From contig JAJJLU010001087.1 in assembly GCA_023807065.1 (NCBI GenBank), positions 1 to 10,187 on the forward strand: a stretch of 10,187 nucleotides of DNA, in the 5' to 3' direction. Below, piece by piece: positions 1 through 8,414 of the stretch. This DNA comes from Isotricha intestinalis. Taxonomy: Eukaryota > Ciliophora > Litostomatea > Vestibuliferida > Isotrichidae. A program made the translations under genes and the position numbers. The notes under the pieces were generated by a model. That model did no database searches, was not told where the DNA came from, and saw only the letters and a program-made list of their open reading frames with translations. Each line of letters starts with the position of its first letter. Positions within the stretch are counted from its first letter, which is position 1.

Positions 1-556
1 CATTAATTTGGTTTTTATATTGATTTTCTAATATTCATTTTTTTTTGATAATAAAATCTAATTAAATTGTTTTTCAGACAATATAATTTTTTCAATTTTA
101 TTCTTATTTTTATATTTTTTATCATTAATAATATTATTATTTTTGTCATATTATATATTTATTCAATTTTTATATCATAATTATTAATTCTCTTATTTGA
201 TTTTTATTAAATATTATCTTCTTTCTCTTTTTAATTTTCAAAATAATATTGGTGAAGGGTAATAAAAAGTGTTCACACTATTTTTTCAAACAAAATTTAA
301 AAAATATAATATTTGGGGAATATTATATTCAAATATCATGAAAAAATAAAATTATTTAAACAATAATATTTAATCATCTTATTTTCTATTTTTATCAAAT
401 AAATATTTCCAATAATATATCAACAAGAAAAACTTATTCCTTATAAGAAAAATTGAATTTGCATCGATAGAAATATTATTCTTTATTGGCAAAAAATTTA
501 ACAAAAATGAAGTTTTTAATCAACAAAAGAAAAAAAAAGATTAGGAGGTTACGTAG
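1..556. other. AT-rich spacer, no gene seen
   Basis: No frame on either strand stays open long enough, or reads like a protein family, to support a gene. The first 240 bases are T-rich on the plus strand with short ATT/AAT runs; from about 240 onward the strand becomes A-rich. The only distinct structure is the hairpin at 303-329, listed separately. No telomere repeat is present at this left edge, so the window is probably cut from a longer chromosome or an assembly that stopped here. The right part may include the 5' flank of the transposase relic, but I found no matching terminal inverted repeat on its other side. Confidence 0.6.
303..329. repeat. Perfect inverted repeat, 11-bp arms, TGGGG loop
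   Basis: Arms AATATAATATT (303-313) and AATATTATATT (319-329) are exact reverse complements around a 5-base TGGGG loop. The centre reads TTTGGGGAA, which resembles the telomeric G4 core at the window end. Palindromes are frequent in AT-rich DNA, but the G4 loop makes this one unusual, because GGGG occurs elsewhere only inside the glycosyltransferase gene (5984-5987) and in the telomere. Its role is unknown. Confidence 0.7.
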
Positions 557-1036
557 AACATAATCAGTCAATCAATAGAAGAAGAAATAATTAAATGGAT
601 AAAAATACTAGAATGTTAGAAATAACAATAAATACTTGGGATGCAGCAAAAATTGCAAGAGCTTTATTCCCTGATTTAAAAAAAAAGGATGTTCTTCCTT
701 GATGAAATGGTGCTATAGATTTATAAGAAAATGAGGATATATAATAAGACAAATTATCTATGTTGAAAAAAAATTAAAAGCTGAAATGAAAGATTTTTTC
801 CGTATTTTAAAAGAAACAAGATTGAAACCACTAATTATTAATGAAAAGGATTGTAAGAGAATATGGAATGATGATGAAACACCCATTTGGCTTGATTTAA
901 TAAGAGGCACAACTAGAGAAAAAATAGGAAACAAAAATGTCAACGTTCATTCTTTTGGCAATGAGAAATAAGAATAAATGTTATGTTACTCATAAGCGTC
1001 ACTGTAGTTAAATTGATTTCTTTATTAAACATTAAA
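557..1036 (+). pseudogene. Decayed pogo/Tigger-type DDE transposase (Tc1/mariner superfamily)
   Basis: The remains of a DNA-transposon transposase are spread over three frames. Frame A (557-616) encodes IEEEIIKWIKILE, like the start of a Tigger/CENP-B type helix-turn-helix. Frame B (613-702) encodes INTWDAAKIARALFPDL and stops at TGA 700-702. Frame C carries KWCYRFIRK (705-731), a TGA stop (732-734), then GYIIRQ and an open stretch to TAA 969-971. Within it NDDETPIW holds the expected first catalytic Asp of the DDE triad (codon 873-875), followed by the family pattern G-x3-V-x4-G-x-EK. Beyond 971 further decayed similarity seems to continue (MLCYS from 978; a KLxxLL-like piece in another frame to about 1036). 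Frames B and C meet close to a run of nine A (678-686), a likely slippage site. The second and third catalytic residues, terminal inverted repeats and TA target duplication were not found, so the element is dead. The open ATG stretch 786-968 (61 codons) is a fragment of it, not a gene. Assignment to pogo/Tigger is from recalled family motifs. Confidence 0.78.
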
Positions 1037-1089
1037 GTTTATTTTATTCAAACTTTTTAAAATTAACAATTTTAGAAAATTGAGCTTAA

Positions 1090-1302
1090 TGTCTAATAAT
1101 CTTTTTAAAACTTATTGAAAACTACATTAGATGTTTACCTAATGATATTCCTATCTTTCAATGGGAATATCCTATCTTAAAATTGGATTTACCCCGATTT
1201 CTTCATGAAAATAGATTTGATAGTGATAATAAGACTGCCAGTTCATTATCTTTTAGTTTCTTCAGGAAATATTATTTTCTGTTTGTATCAACAATCAATC
1301 AT
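1090..1302 (+). other. Stop-free stretch, 71 codons, with a 7-residue repeat; possible coding relic
   Basis: This frame is open from TAA 1087-1089 to TAA 1303-1305 but contains no ATG, so it is not a complete gene. Its middle reads as three heptads with Pro second: IPIFQWE, YPILKLD, LPRFLHE. At DNA level the first two are an imperfect 21-bp tandem repeat sharing CCTATCTT (1150-1157 and 1171-1178), overlapping an 8-bp inverted repeat GATATTCC/GGAATATC (1144-1151 and 1164-1171). The stretch is visibly less AT-rich than the flanking spacer and lies directly after the transposase relic. It could be the transposase C-terminal half scrambled by frameshifts, a piece of another dead gene, or chance. 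I do not recognise a family. Confidence 0.3.
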
Positions 1303-1305
1303 TAA

Positions 1306-2183
1306 TGTTATTGATGAACATTTTCATATTTTACATTCAATTCAGACAGAATGAAATTAAAGATGAAAAAAATATTTGATTACTTGTTTTTATTATAGAG
1401 ATATAAAATTATGGGTTAAAAATAAGTATGAGAGATAGAAAAGATTTGTTTAAATCAGTTAAATCAAATTCAAAGTATTAATAGTATTTACCATTATAAT
1501 TTCTTAAATTCTTCAACTTTAGAAGATATATTGTAAATAATTTTTCAAAAATATATTCATCAAATGAATTAAAATTATTATGAATATTTAAATAATTAAC
1601 AGAATGTTAGATTCAATTACTAAATATTTTAAGAAAATGAAGGTACAATTATTTATAAAACATCGGTTTTTGTATAGAATTGGAATTTCCCTGTGAAATC
1701 AAAATTGAATATAAAAGATTTACTGAATCATTTAGAATCTAAGTAAAATCAAGAAATTTAGAAAAAGTATATAATTACCTGATCTGAAAAACATGTGCAA
1801 TTTACATCTCAGAATCTTATAGTTAACTTATATTTTCCGAATATTTCTTTCTTTTATTATTGATTTGTTTATTTTAAAGAGGGAAATTTTTTTCTTTTTT
1901 GATAATATAAATAAAAATTGAAATTAGAATCATTAAAATATTAAAAAAAAATTAAATCTAAATTATTTTTTAATATCAATAACCCAGATATATATTTTAA
2001 AAGTTTTTATTATTTAATTCATTTTTTTTAAAATAAAATTAAATTTGTATAAATTGAAAATTGTGAAAACAAAAATGCAAAAACTCAAAATATCCAATCA
2101 ATTTGTATAAAAAAAATAAAAAATTAACTTATAAATTCAGAAAATTTAGTTGCTAAAATTTTTTTTAAAATTATAAATAAATT
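1306..2183. other. Spacer, possibly decayed coding DNA up to about 1830, then pure AT
   Basis: No intact gene is seen. From about 1306 to 1830 the base composition is somewhat richer in G and C than the rest of the spacer, which could mean old coding DNA continuing from the transposase region, but stops occur in every frame at about the rate expected by chance. From about 1850 to 2183 it is almost pure A/T and contains the presumed 3' end region of the minus-strand sorting nexin gene. No tRNA-like TTCGA core or strong terminator-like stem is visible. Confidence 0.5.
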
Positions 2184-3803
2184 TTAATTTTCAGATTTTT
2201 TCTTTTCATTTGTTTTTTCTATCATTTCCATCTGAGCATTCATTTGAGAAGTCGCAATAAACATTTGGAAAGTAGAATAAATATTTAAAGCATCAGTTAA
2301 TGTAGGATAAAACTCAGAACAAAATTTGTTATCATTTTCAATAAATTTTTGACAATTATTTTTAATCATATTTTTCAATTCATCAATATTAGTTTTATTA
2401 CAATAACCTAATTGATTTTTATAAGCATTTAACAATAAACTATCTTTAGTACACATTTTACTAAATGCATATTCTTTATCTTGAGTCAATTTAGCTTTAT
2501 CTATTTTTCCCATATCTTCATCAATTTCCCATTTTGAAATATCTTTGTTTAACCAATGTTTTTCCTTTTTTTGAGTTAATTTATTATTAAAATTTAAATA
2601 TTTATCTCTTGCTTCATCTCTTCTAGATATTAATTCAGAATAAGAAGTTCCTTCCATTTTTGCAAATTTAAAAAATTCTTTAATATGACTTTTAACAGTG
2701 ATATTTTGCTTATATAATATCCTACTCCAATTTTTGAAAAATATACCATATTCTTCATATGTTTTAGTAATTGCTTCTTTCATAGCAACTCTAGTATTTA
2801 ACAAATGTAAAATTTCAAAATCTTTTTGAATATTTTCCATACTTTTTTGAGTAGCATAGAAATTATTATAAAAATCCTTTAAATTTCCATTTAATCTTTC
2901 ATATAATTGATATTGTATTCTAAAATAATTAGCAATGTTTTTAAAATATTTTTCATTATCATCTTGAGAAGAAGCAATACTAACAGTTCCTGAAAAAGTT
3001 TTAATTTCTTCAATATAAGGTGAAGGTTGAAAAGATGTTAATTCTTTCATTTTAGCTTCAAATTGGTTATGATCAGTCATAGATAAAAAGGCAATTAATG
3101 GTTCACTTGCTTTATAAATTTCATTTTCAATAACAGCAGAAATAAATTTTTGTAAAAATTTCATTCTTTTTTCAATAAAATCTTTTTCAAATCTTCTTCC
3201 TCCTGATTTTTTATTTGGAATAGGAGGAACAACATGACCTGAGAAAAATTTAACTAAAACACTTCTTAACCAAAGAAAATCTGAATATCTTCTAAAAACT
3301 ACCCAATTCATTGCTGGAGTTGATACTTCATAATTTATATAATTTGATGATATAAATGAAGTTTCTATTAATTTAGGATTTTGAACTAATACTTCAATTA
3401 CTTTATCATTTAATTCACTCTTTTCTAATTTTCTACAATTTATTGTTTGAGTTTTTGTTGTCTTTTCAACCTTTGTTTCTGCCATTTGTTTTATATCACC
3501 CTCTATATTTTGATTATTGTTTTCGTTTGGATTATTTGTGTTTGATTTTTCCTCTTTAGTTTCATTTTCTTTTTTTTCTGAATCTATATTTAAGTTATTA
3601 TTTATGTTCTCTGATGTAGAAATTTCTTGAGATGATATAAATTCTTTTATTATTTCTTGAAGTTCTTCTAATGTCCATTGAGATAAATCATCTCCATTTT
3701 CTTTTTTTGATATACAAAATTCAATGAATTTATTTTGATCATAGTTGTTGTCTAATATTTCTTTTTTTAATAAATCTTTTTTGGAATCAATGTCAGAATC
3801 CAT
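2184..3803 (-). CDS. PX-BAR domain sorting nexin (Vps5/SNX1-like architecture)
   Basis: A 539-residue peripheral membrane protein predicted to bind phosphoinositides on endosomes and help form sorting tubules, as SNX-BAR proteins do. Residues 1-60 are an acidic/hydrophobic module with DLSQWTLEEL, followed by an Asn/Glu/Lys-rich linker to about 120. The PX domain spans about 133-245: RRYSDF at 171-176 supplies the phosphate-binding Arg and Tyr, PPIP at 193-196 is followed by K198/K199, and R213 in EKRMKFLQKF fits the second conserved Arg. That is the residue set usual for PI3P binding. Residues about 275-530 are long helical, charged heptad-like segments consistent with a BAR/Vps5 C-terminal domain, ending in a KKK-rich tail. 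The size is normal for an SNX-BAR protein. The ATG at 3803 is the first after in-frame TAA 3834-3836. Stop is TAA. It is divergently arranged with the glycosyltransferase gene. The PX call is firm; the BAR call rests on length and helical character, and retromer membership is inference. Confidence 0.88.
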   Translation of the reverse strand: MDSDIDSKKDLLKKEILDNNYDQNKFIEFCISKKENGDDLSQWTLEELQEIIKEFISSQEISTSENINNNLNIDSEKKENETKEEKSNTNNPNENNNQNIEGDIKQMAETKVEKTTKTQTINCRKLEKSELNDKVIEVLVQNPKLIETSFISSNYINYEVSTPAMNWVVFRRYSDFLWLRSVLVKFFSGHVVPPIPNKKSGGRRFEKDFIEKRMKFLQKFISAVIENEIYKASEPLIAFLSMTDHNQFEAKMKELTSFQPSPYIEEIKTFSGTVSIASSQDDNEKYFKNIANYFRIQYQLYERLNGNLKDFYNNFYATQKSMENIQKDFEILHLLNTRVAMKEAITKTYEEYGIFFKNWSRILYKQNITVKSHIKEFFKFAKMEGTSYSELISRRDEARDKYLNFNNKLTQKKEKHWLNKDISKWEIDEDMGKIDKAKLTQDKEYAFSKMCTKDSLLLNAYKNQLGYCNKTNIDELKNMIKNNCQKFIENDNKFCSEFYPTLTDALNIYSTFQMFIATSQMNAQMEMIEKTNEKKKSEN

Positions 3804-4849
3804 TTTTTTAATAAAATTGATTATTTTTTTGAATTATTTAAGAATGTTATATAATTTTTATTTTTAGATACTTATTTTTGAATTAAATATGAAAATTAAT
3901 TTGAATAAAAAGTAATTTAAAATGTCAAAGTCAATGATAAATATAATAAGAAAATAAAAAAAGATAATATACATTTAAAAAGGGAAATAGTAAGTTAAAG
4001 GAGAGATTACATTTGATTTAAAGTTGGAGGAAACAGAAAAAAAATTATAGAAAAATTTATGAAAATGAGATATATAATAGATTAATTAAAATAAAAATAT
4101 GATTAAAAGACTCATTTGAATGACACAAATTATTTGTATGGATATAAACACAATTAAAATTTATTATAAAGAAATGATATAGAATATTTAAAAAATAGAA
4201 TAAAATAACTTTATCAAGAAAAAAACAAGATTAGTTCACCATAAAAAGAATTCTTAAGTTTACCTTTTATTAATTCTTAATGAAATAAAAGTTATAATCA
4301 AAATAAATTTAATTCAATTAGAATAAATAAGAATAATTATAAAAAAATATTACAATTTTAAAATAGTAGTTCAAAAAAAACTTTTTTCACAATTTTCTGA
4401 AGGAAATCGACAAAAAAATCTGATTGTAATGAGGAATTTTATATAAATAAACAAAAGTTAATACAGGATTAATAAAAATCAAATATTTATCAAAGAAAAA
4501 TGGAAAAATTTTTATTTGGGAAAAAACCTTCAAAAAATATTGATATAATAAAAATAAATCATCTATTTTTCATTACCTTATTGATTTGGATACTATAACT
4601 TTTTTGATTTTTTATTTTTATTTATTATTAATATATATATATTTATGAAAATAAATATTTTTTTTAAGAATCAATAATTATAAATTTCAACTTTTATTAT
4701 TTTTAAATGAGAAAGATAAGTAAAATTTATTATTTACTTTAATTTCTTTTACAATTTGAAAAATATTAATGAATTATTTAATAGATAGATAAATAATAAT
4801 AAATTAAAATATAAATAAATTATTTCATATATAATTATTTAAATAATTT
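3804..4849. other. Divergent intergenic region, purine-rich; shared 5' flanks of two genes
   Basis: This 1.05-kb spacer separates the divergent start codons of the sorting nexin (minus) and the glycosyltransferase (plus), so promoters of both must lie here or within the genes. The part from about 3840 to 4560 is strongly purine-rich on the plus strand (runs of A with scattered G), with stops in all frames. A short TA dinucleotide run lies near 4630-4642, and the last 150 bases before 4850 are nearly all A/T. I see no recognisable TATA element distinguishable from background and no RNA gene. Confidence 0.5.
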
Positions 4850-6430
4850 ATGTTAGTAAATTTTTTATTCATTTTTCTTTTATCATTTACAAATATTTTA
4901 GGAAATTATACTTATAAAGAACAAAATATTGAAGAAAGAAATATATTGACATATATATTCCCAGGAAAAAGTTCTAACATTTTAATATTTGTTAAATTGA
5001 TAAAATTCACAATCAAAAAATTAAAAATTGAGCATCCAAATACTAAATATTTTTTTCATATAATAATTCATAATTCAGATTTTAACATTTGGAATAAATT
5101 TGATAATGACACAAAACAATTTCTTCAATTTGAAGTTTTTGGAAATGAATCAAATTTTAATGAAAAAAGCTTTTCACAAATAAGAAAAGGAAAGCCAAGT
5201 ATTACAGGTTTTATTTTTGGAAATAAAAAATTACAGAATCTAATAAATATCCTTAATAATGAGATTTTAGAATATAATATATTAGATAAATTAAAAAAGA
5301 AAAAAATAAAATTTGACTTAATATTGACTGATTCTTTTAATATGATTACTTCTTTTTTCAAAAGAGAACTGCAAATTGAAAAAATAATGAATGTAAATCC
5401 AACTTGTGAATATCCTTTCTTAATAGGGAACATTAATTATAATTCATTATATGAAAATATAATAGGAATTTCTTTTAATAAAGAAATGAAACTATTTAGA
5501 AGATTTTTCAATTATATTTATCAGAAATTTACTTCTTTAATTATTGGGATTTATTTTTTTTTTCAAAATAAAAGTTTCGATAATAAAGGTTATAAATATA
5601 TTGAGCTATATCAGCCAAATTCTTTTTTTATGAATCAATGCATTGAAGGAATTCATTTTAGTAAATCTCTACCCACTAATTTTGTTTCTGCCGGTTATTT
5701 TTCATTAAAAAAGAATAATAAACAATTAAAAGAAATAAAAAAATGCAAAACTTTAAATGATTTTTTAGATATTTATAAAATAAATATTCTCATTAACTTA
5801 GAAAAAATAAATACTAAAGATTTAAATGCAATTGCTAGTTTTTACAAAAATTATGGCTTTATTTATTTAAAAAAAAGTGAAGTTGTAATAAAAGAAACAT
5901 TTCCAAAAAATCTTTTTCTAACAGATTGTAATAAATATAATTATATATTAAAAGATAAGAGAATTTCAATATATATTACTAATGGGGAATTAAATAATAT
6001 AATTGAGAGTTTATATCATAAAACTCCTATTATTGCAATTGGAAATTCTATAGAAGAATTAAATAATATTAATTTAATTAAAAATAAAAAATTTGGTTTT
6101 GGCTTTTTAATAAAAAATCAAGTTTCCAAAAATAAAATTATTGAATATATTAATGAAATTCTCAATAATGAAGATTTTAAAGCAAATTGTTTAAAAGCTT
6201 CTGAAATAATTAAAAATTGTGATGGAAAAGAAAACTTTTATTATTGGATAAATTATATTATGAATATTGGATATGAACATTTAGTTATCCCTTCTTCAAG
6301 AGAATTAAATTTATTTAAACAAAATAATTATGACATTTTAACTGCTTTGATGTTTTTTTTACTATTATTTGGAGGGATATGGTATTTTATTATTTATAAA
6401 ATTATAAAAAAAATTTCTAAAAAAAAATAA
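4850..6430 (+). CDS. UDP-glycosyltransferase-like ER membrane protein with degenerate active site
   Basis: A 526-residue GT1-type protein, the normal length of animal-like UGTs, which transfer sugar from a UDP-sugar to small lipophilic acceptors in the ER lumen. Residues 1-18 form a signal peptide. FDLILTDSF (155-163) matches the conserved Asp region of the acceptor half, and LPTNFVSAGYFSLK (274-287) matches the interdomain vGgl segment. The C-terminal donor domain retains ITNGELNNIIESLYHKTPII (376-395) in the signature position, where HGG is now NGE (378-380) while the later Glu (386) and Pro (393) are kept; the usual DQ pair is replaced near IEEL (401-404). VIPSSRELNLFKQNNYDIL (479-497) fits the family end before TM 498-517, and the tail KKISKKK is Lys-rich as in ER-anchored UGTs. 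The usual N-terminal catalytic His position appears to be KSSN (40-43). Start chosen because TAA lies two codons upstream (4844-4846) and the signal peptide begins at this Met. Fold assignment is firm; activity is doubtful and the sugar unknown. Confidence 0.85.
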   Translation: MLVNFLFIFLLSFTNILGNYTYKEQNIEERNILTYIFPGKSSNILIFVKLIKFTIKKLKIEHPNTKYFFHIIIHNSDFNIWNKFDNDTKQFLQFEVFGNESNFNEKSFSQIRKGKPSITGFIFGNKKLQNLINILNNEILEYNILDKLKKKKIKFDLILTDSFNMITSFFKRELQIEKIMNVNPTCEYPFLIGNINYNSLYENIIGISFNKEMKLFRRFFNYIYQKFTSLIIGIYFFFQNKSFDNKGYKYIELYQPNSFFMNQCIEGIHFSKSLPTNFVSAGYFSLKKNNKQLKEIKKCKTLNDFLDIYKINILINLEKINTKDLNAIASFYKNYGFIYLKKSEVVIKETFPKNLFLTDCNKYNYILKDKRISIYITNGELNNIIESLYHKTPIIAIGNSIEELNNINLIKNKKFGFGFLIKNQVSKNKIIEYINEILNNEDFKANCLKASEIIKNCDGKENFYYWINYIMNIGYEHLVIPSSRELNLFKQNNYDILTALMFFLLLFGGIWYFIIYKIIKKISKKK

Positions 6431-7760
6431 TATGTGGAATCAATTAAAAAATATATAATTTAGTTTGTTATATTTGAAAATAAATTTCAGAATATTATAA
6501 ATATCAATTCTCCTTAAATTTCTATGAATTTAATGTTTAATTATTCATTTAAACAGATTTCAAATTTTTTTAAGTAAATTGTTCACTTTTTTTTTTTGAA
6601 GGATTTCTGAGTCTTTCTCATTAGCACTTTAAATAATATTTTAATAATGAGAAAAAACCAAACAATAATGACAAAGTGTTACAAGATAAATATATTTATA
6701 TTCTTATTTACATATTAATTCAAAAATAAAAATCTTTTAACCAATTAAATTAATATTTTTTATTTAAATGACTTAGGAATGTTTTTTTATGAAAAAGTTT
6801 TTAATAATTTTATTTGGAATTTTCACATCATGGATATAAAATAAATGTTTCTTTAAATGATAAAAGAATCCAAAATTGATATATTAGTAAATGTCTTTAA
6901 ATATTTTCAAAATTTAAAGTACAAATAATATAATATTTATATTTTATAATCTTTGATTAAACAATAAAAGAATTCAAGGAATTGAATATGAATAAGATAT
7001 TGTCAAACAATTTAAAAAATCAAAAATTATTTTAGATTAAAAAAAAGTATATGAATTTGAATTAATATGAAAGAAATTGGAAATAATTATTTATCTAAGC
7101 TGATTTATTGAAGAAATTTATGATTTATTATTTGTAATATAACTTGAAATTTGTTCAACACCAATGTTTTAAACTCAAAATTTAATTTGAAAATTTTTTT
7201 CTTAATTAAAGAATTTTCGAAGTGTTCTTTTAATTTACATAAATAATAAGAAAGTAAAGAATTTCATGTTTTTCTTATTAAAACTATTATATAAATCAAC
7301 TTCATCATTGTTTGACAAAAATATATGGGAGTTAATAATAGATATTCATTTGAATAATCAATATTATTACATTTTGTTCTTTATTAGAAGAAATATATTA
7401 TAAGAAAAATATTTTTCTTTAATCTATCAATTAGAACTGTTTCGATTTAACTTAAAATTTCTTTTAAAATTCATTCATAATAAAAAGATTGTTTTTTGAA
7501 TATAATATTTTAATATTACAAATACTTAAATACAAAATGATTATATTTTTTGAACCCCAAAAAATTACATATTTTTGAAAATAAAAAAAAAAATTAATTC
7601 TCTACATCTTTTAATATTATTGATAAATATCATAAAAATTTTTTTATGAATTATGATTTTAATTTCAATAATCATATGATATAGATAAAATTTTTATACA
7701 ATAAAAATAACAAAAAAAAATTAAAACAATTATTAAAAAACAAAAATATTAGAATATAAA
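6431..7760. other. Long AT-rich intergenic region, no gene seen
   Basis: This 1.33-kb stretch lies between two plus-strand genes. No frame gives a credible protein; stop codons appear at roughly the chance rate for this base composition in the frames I read. It contains an imperfect stem region with 10-bp arms at 6614-6623 and 6645-6654 (listed separately). An AT hairpin lies at 7630-7649 (TCATAAAAA / TTTTTATGA) and a 10-bp palindrome ATCATATGAT at 7671-7680, some 80 bases before the acyltransferase start; the last could be a binding site but palindromes like this are expected by chance in such DNA. No tRNA-like sequence was found. Confidence 0.5.
6614..6654. repeat. Inverted repeat, 10-bp arms, 21-base loop
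   Basis: TTTCTCATTA (6614-6623) is the exact reverse complement of TAATGAGAAA (6645-6654). The loop is A/T with one GCACTTT, and a partly complementary AAAGTG follows at about 6673. It lies about 185 bases after the glycosyltransferase stop, so it could fold in the 3' untranslated RNA. It includes G/C pairs, which makes it less trivial than the many pure A/T palindromes nearby. No function can be assigned. Confidence 0.5.
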
Positions 7761-8414
7761 ATGACAGATATAGAATTATCATCATCCACATATAAAGAAC
7801 AAGAAAATTTCTCTATTGGTTTTACAAAATTAAAGATAGATTCAGAAGAAAGAAAAATAAATATTCAATATTTGAAATTTCTGAACATCCCATATTTCCA
7901 TTTTGGACATACAATATCATTTTATTATCCAAATACAGAAATAAATCAAGATTTTAAATATCCTCCTTTTTGCTTAGGACCAGGTCATAATCAATTTCTA
8001 ATAATGATAATAGTAGGGATAATAAGTTATGTTATATTATATTTCTTATTATTTTATATATCAAATATTTATTATAAAATTCTTTTTCCAATATTTTTAT
8101 TTATTGCTATAATTGATTCTATTATTTTATTAGTAAAAAATCCTGGTTTTATTTATAAACAAAATGAACATAATCAGAATTCTCTTTTTTATTGTCATTT
8201 ATGTGGATTTTGGGTTGAAAAAGGTTTATATACTCATTGTTCTTCTTGTAATTGTTGTTGTGCTAATGTTGATCATCATTGTGGAGTTGTTGGTACTTGT
8301 ATTAGTAAGAAAAATATTCTTTTTTTTCGGATTTTAATTGTTATAGTTTCCTTTATGAATGGATTTTCTTTTTTTATCATTTTTCTTTTTTTTGTTAGTG
8401 GTTTTTCAAAATGA
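7761..8414 (+). CDS. DHHC-type protein S-acyltransferase, short form ending after TM3
   Basis: A 217-residue membrane protein of the zDHHC palmitoyltransferase family, which attaches fatty acids to cytosolic Cys residues at the Golgi, ER or plasma membrane. TM1 is about 79-100 and TM2 about 105-125, followed by NPG (127-129) in place of the family's DPG motif. The Cys-rich domain has C145-x2-C148, H159-C160, C163, C166, the catalytic D171-H172-H173-C174 and C180, so all expected zinc ligands and the active Cys are present; extra Cys at 165 and 167 are unusual. PWVGNC of typical members is GVVGTC here (175-180). TM3 is about 186-212, and the frame then ends at TGA 8412-8414. The usual TM4, TTxE motif and C-terminal tail are missing; typical members are roughly 270 residues or longer. 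The 32 codons after the TGA are open and hydrophobic to TAA 8511-8513 and could be the lost TM4. ATG 7761 is chosen because an in-frame TAA lies at 7734-7736 with no other ATG between. Confidence 0.88.
   Translation: MTDIELSSSTYKEQENFSIGFTKLKIDSEERKINIQYLKFLNIPYFHFGHTISFYYPNTEINQDFKYPPFCLGPGHNQFLIMIIVGIISYVILYFLLFYISNIYYKILFPIFLFIAIIDSIILLVKNPGFIYKQNEHNQNSLFYCHLCGFWVEKGLYTHCSSCNCCCANVDHHCGVVGTCISKKNILFFRILIVIVSFMNGFSFFIIFLFFVSGFSK

Noticed and set aside
758..943. Minus-strand 61-codon open frame
   Set aside because: It is the antisense shadow of the transposase fragment and is a low-complexity Ser/Phe/Ile string.
786..971. 61-codon ATG-initiated open frame as a stand-alone gene
   Set aside because: Its sequence is the middle of a transposase domain; homologous pieces lie upstream in other frames, so it is a fragment of a pseudogene.
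1400..1890. Long readable frame if TAA and TAG are taken as Gln and TGA as Trp
   Set aside because: With all three stops made sense any frame is open. The stop codons occur at about 8 percent, near chance for this composition, and the intact genes show no such codon use.
4629..4642. TA dinucleotide microsatellite
   Set aside because: Short and expected by chance in a spacer of this composition.
5125..5433. Minus-strand 102-codon open frame
   Set aside because: It lies antisense inside the glycosyltransferase gene, which has clear domain support; this is a shadow.
6577..6600. TTCAC-plus-T-run motif, with loosely similar copies near 4384 and 9680, as a promoter element or dispersed repeat
   Set aside because: The copies share little beyond T runs and differ in order and orientation of the remaining bases.
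6970..7450. Protein-like reading with about a dozen internal stops, as a pseudogene
   Set aside because: Stop frequency (about 12 in 160 codons) is close to random and no domain is recognisable.
7555..7560. CCCCAA as part of a telomerase RNA template
   Set aside because: It is followed by A's rather than T, so it does not encode the TTGGGGA unit, and at least about 1.5 repeats would be needed.
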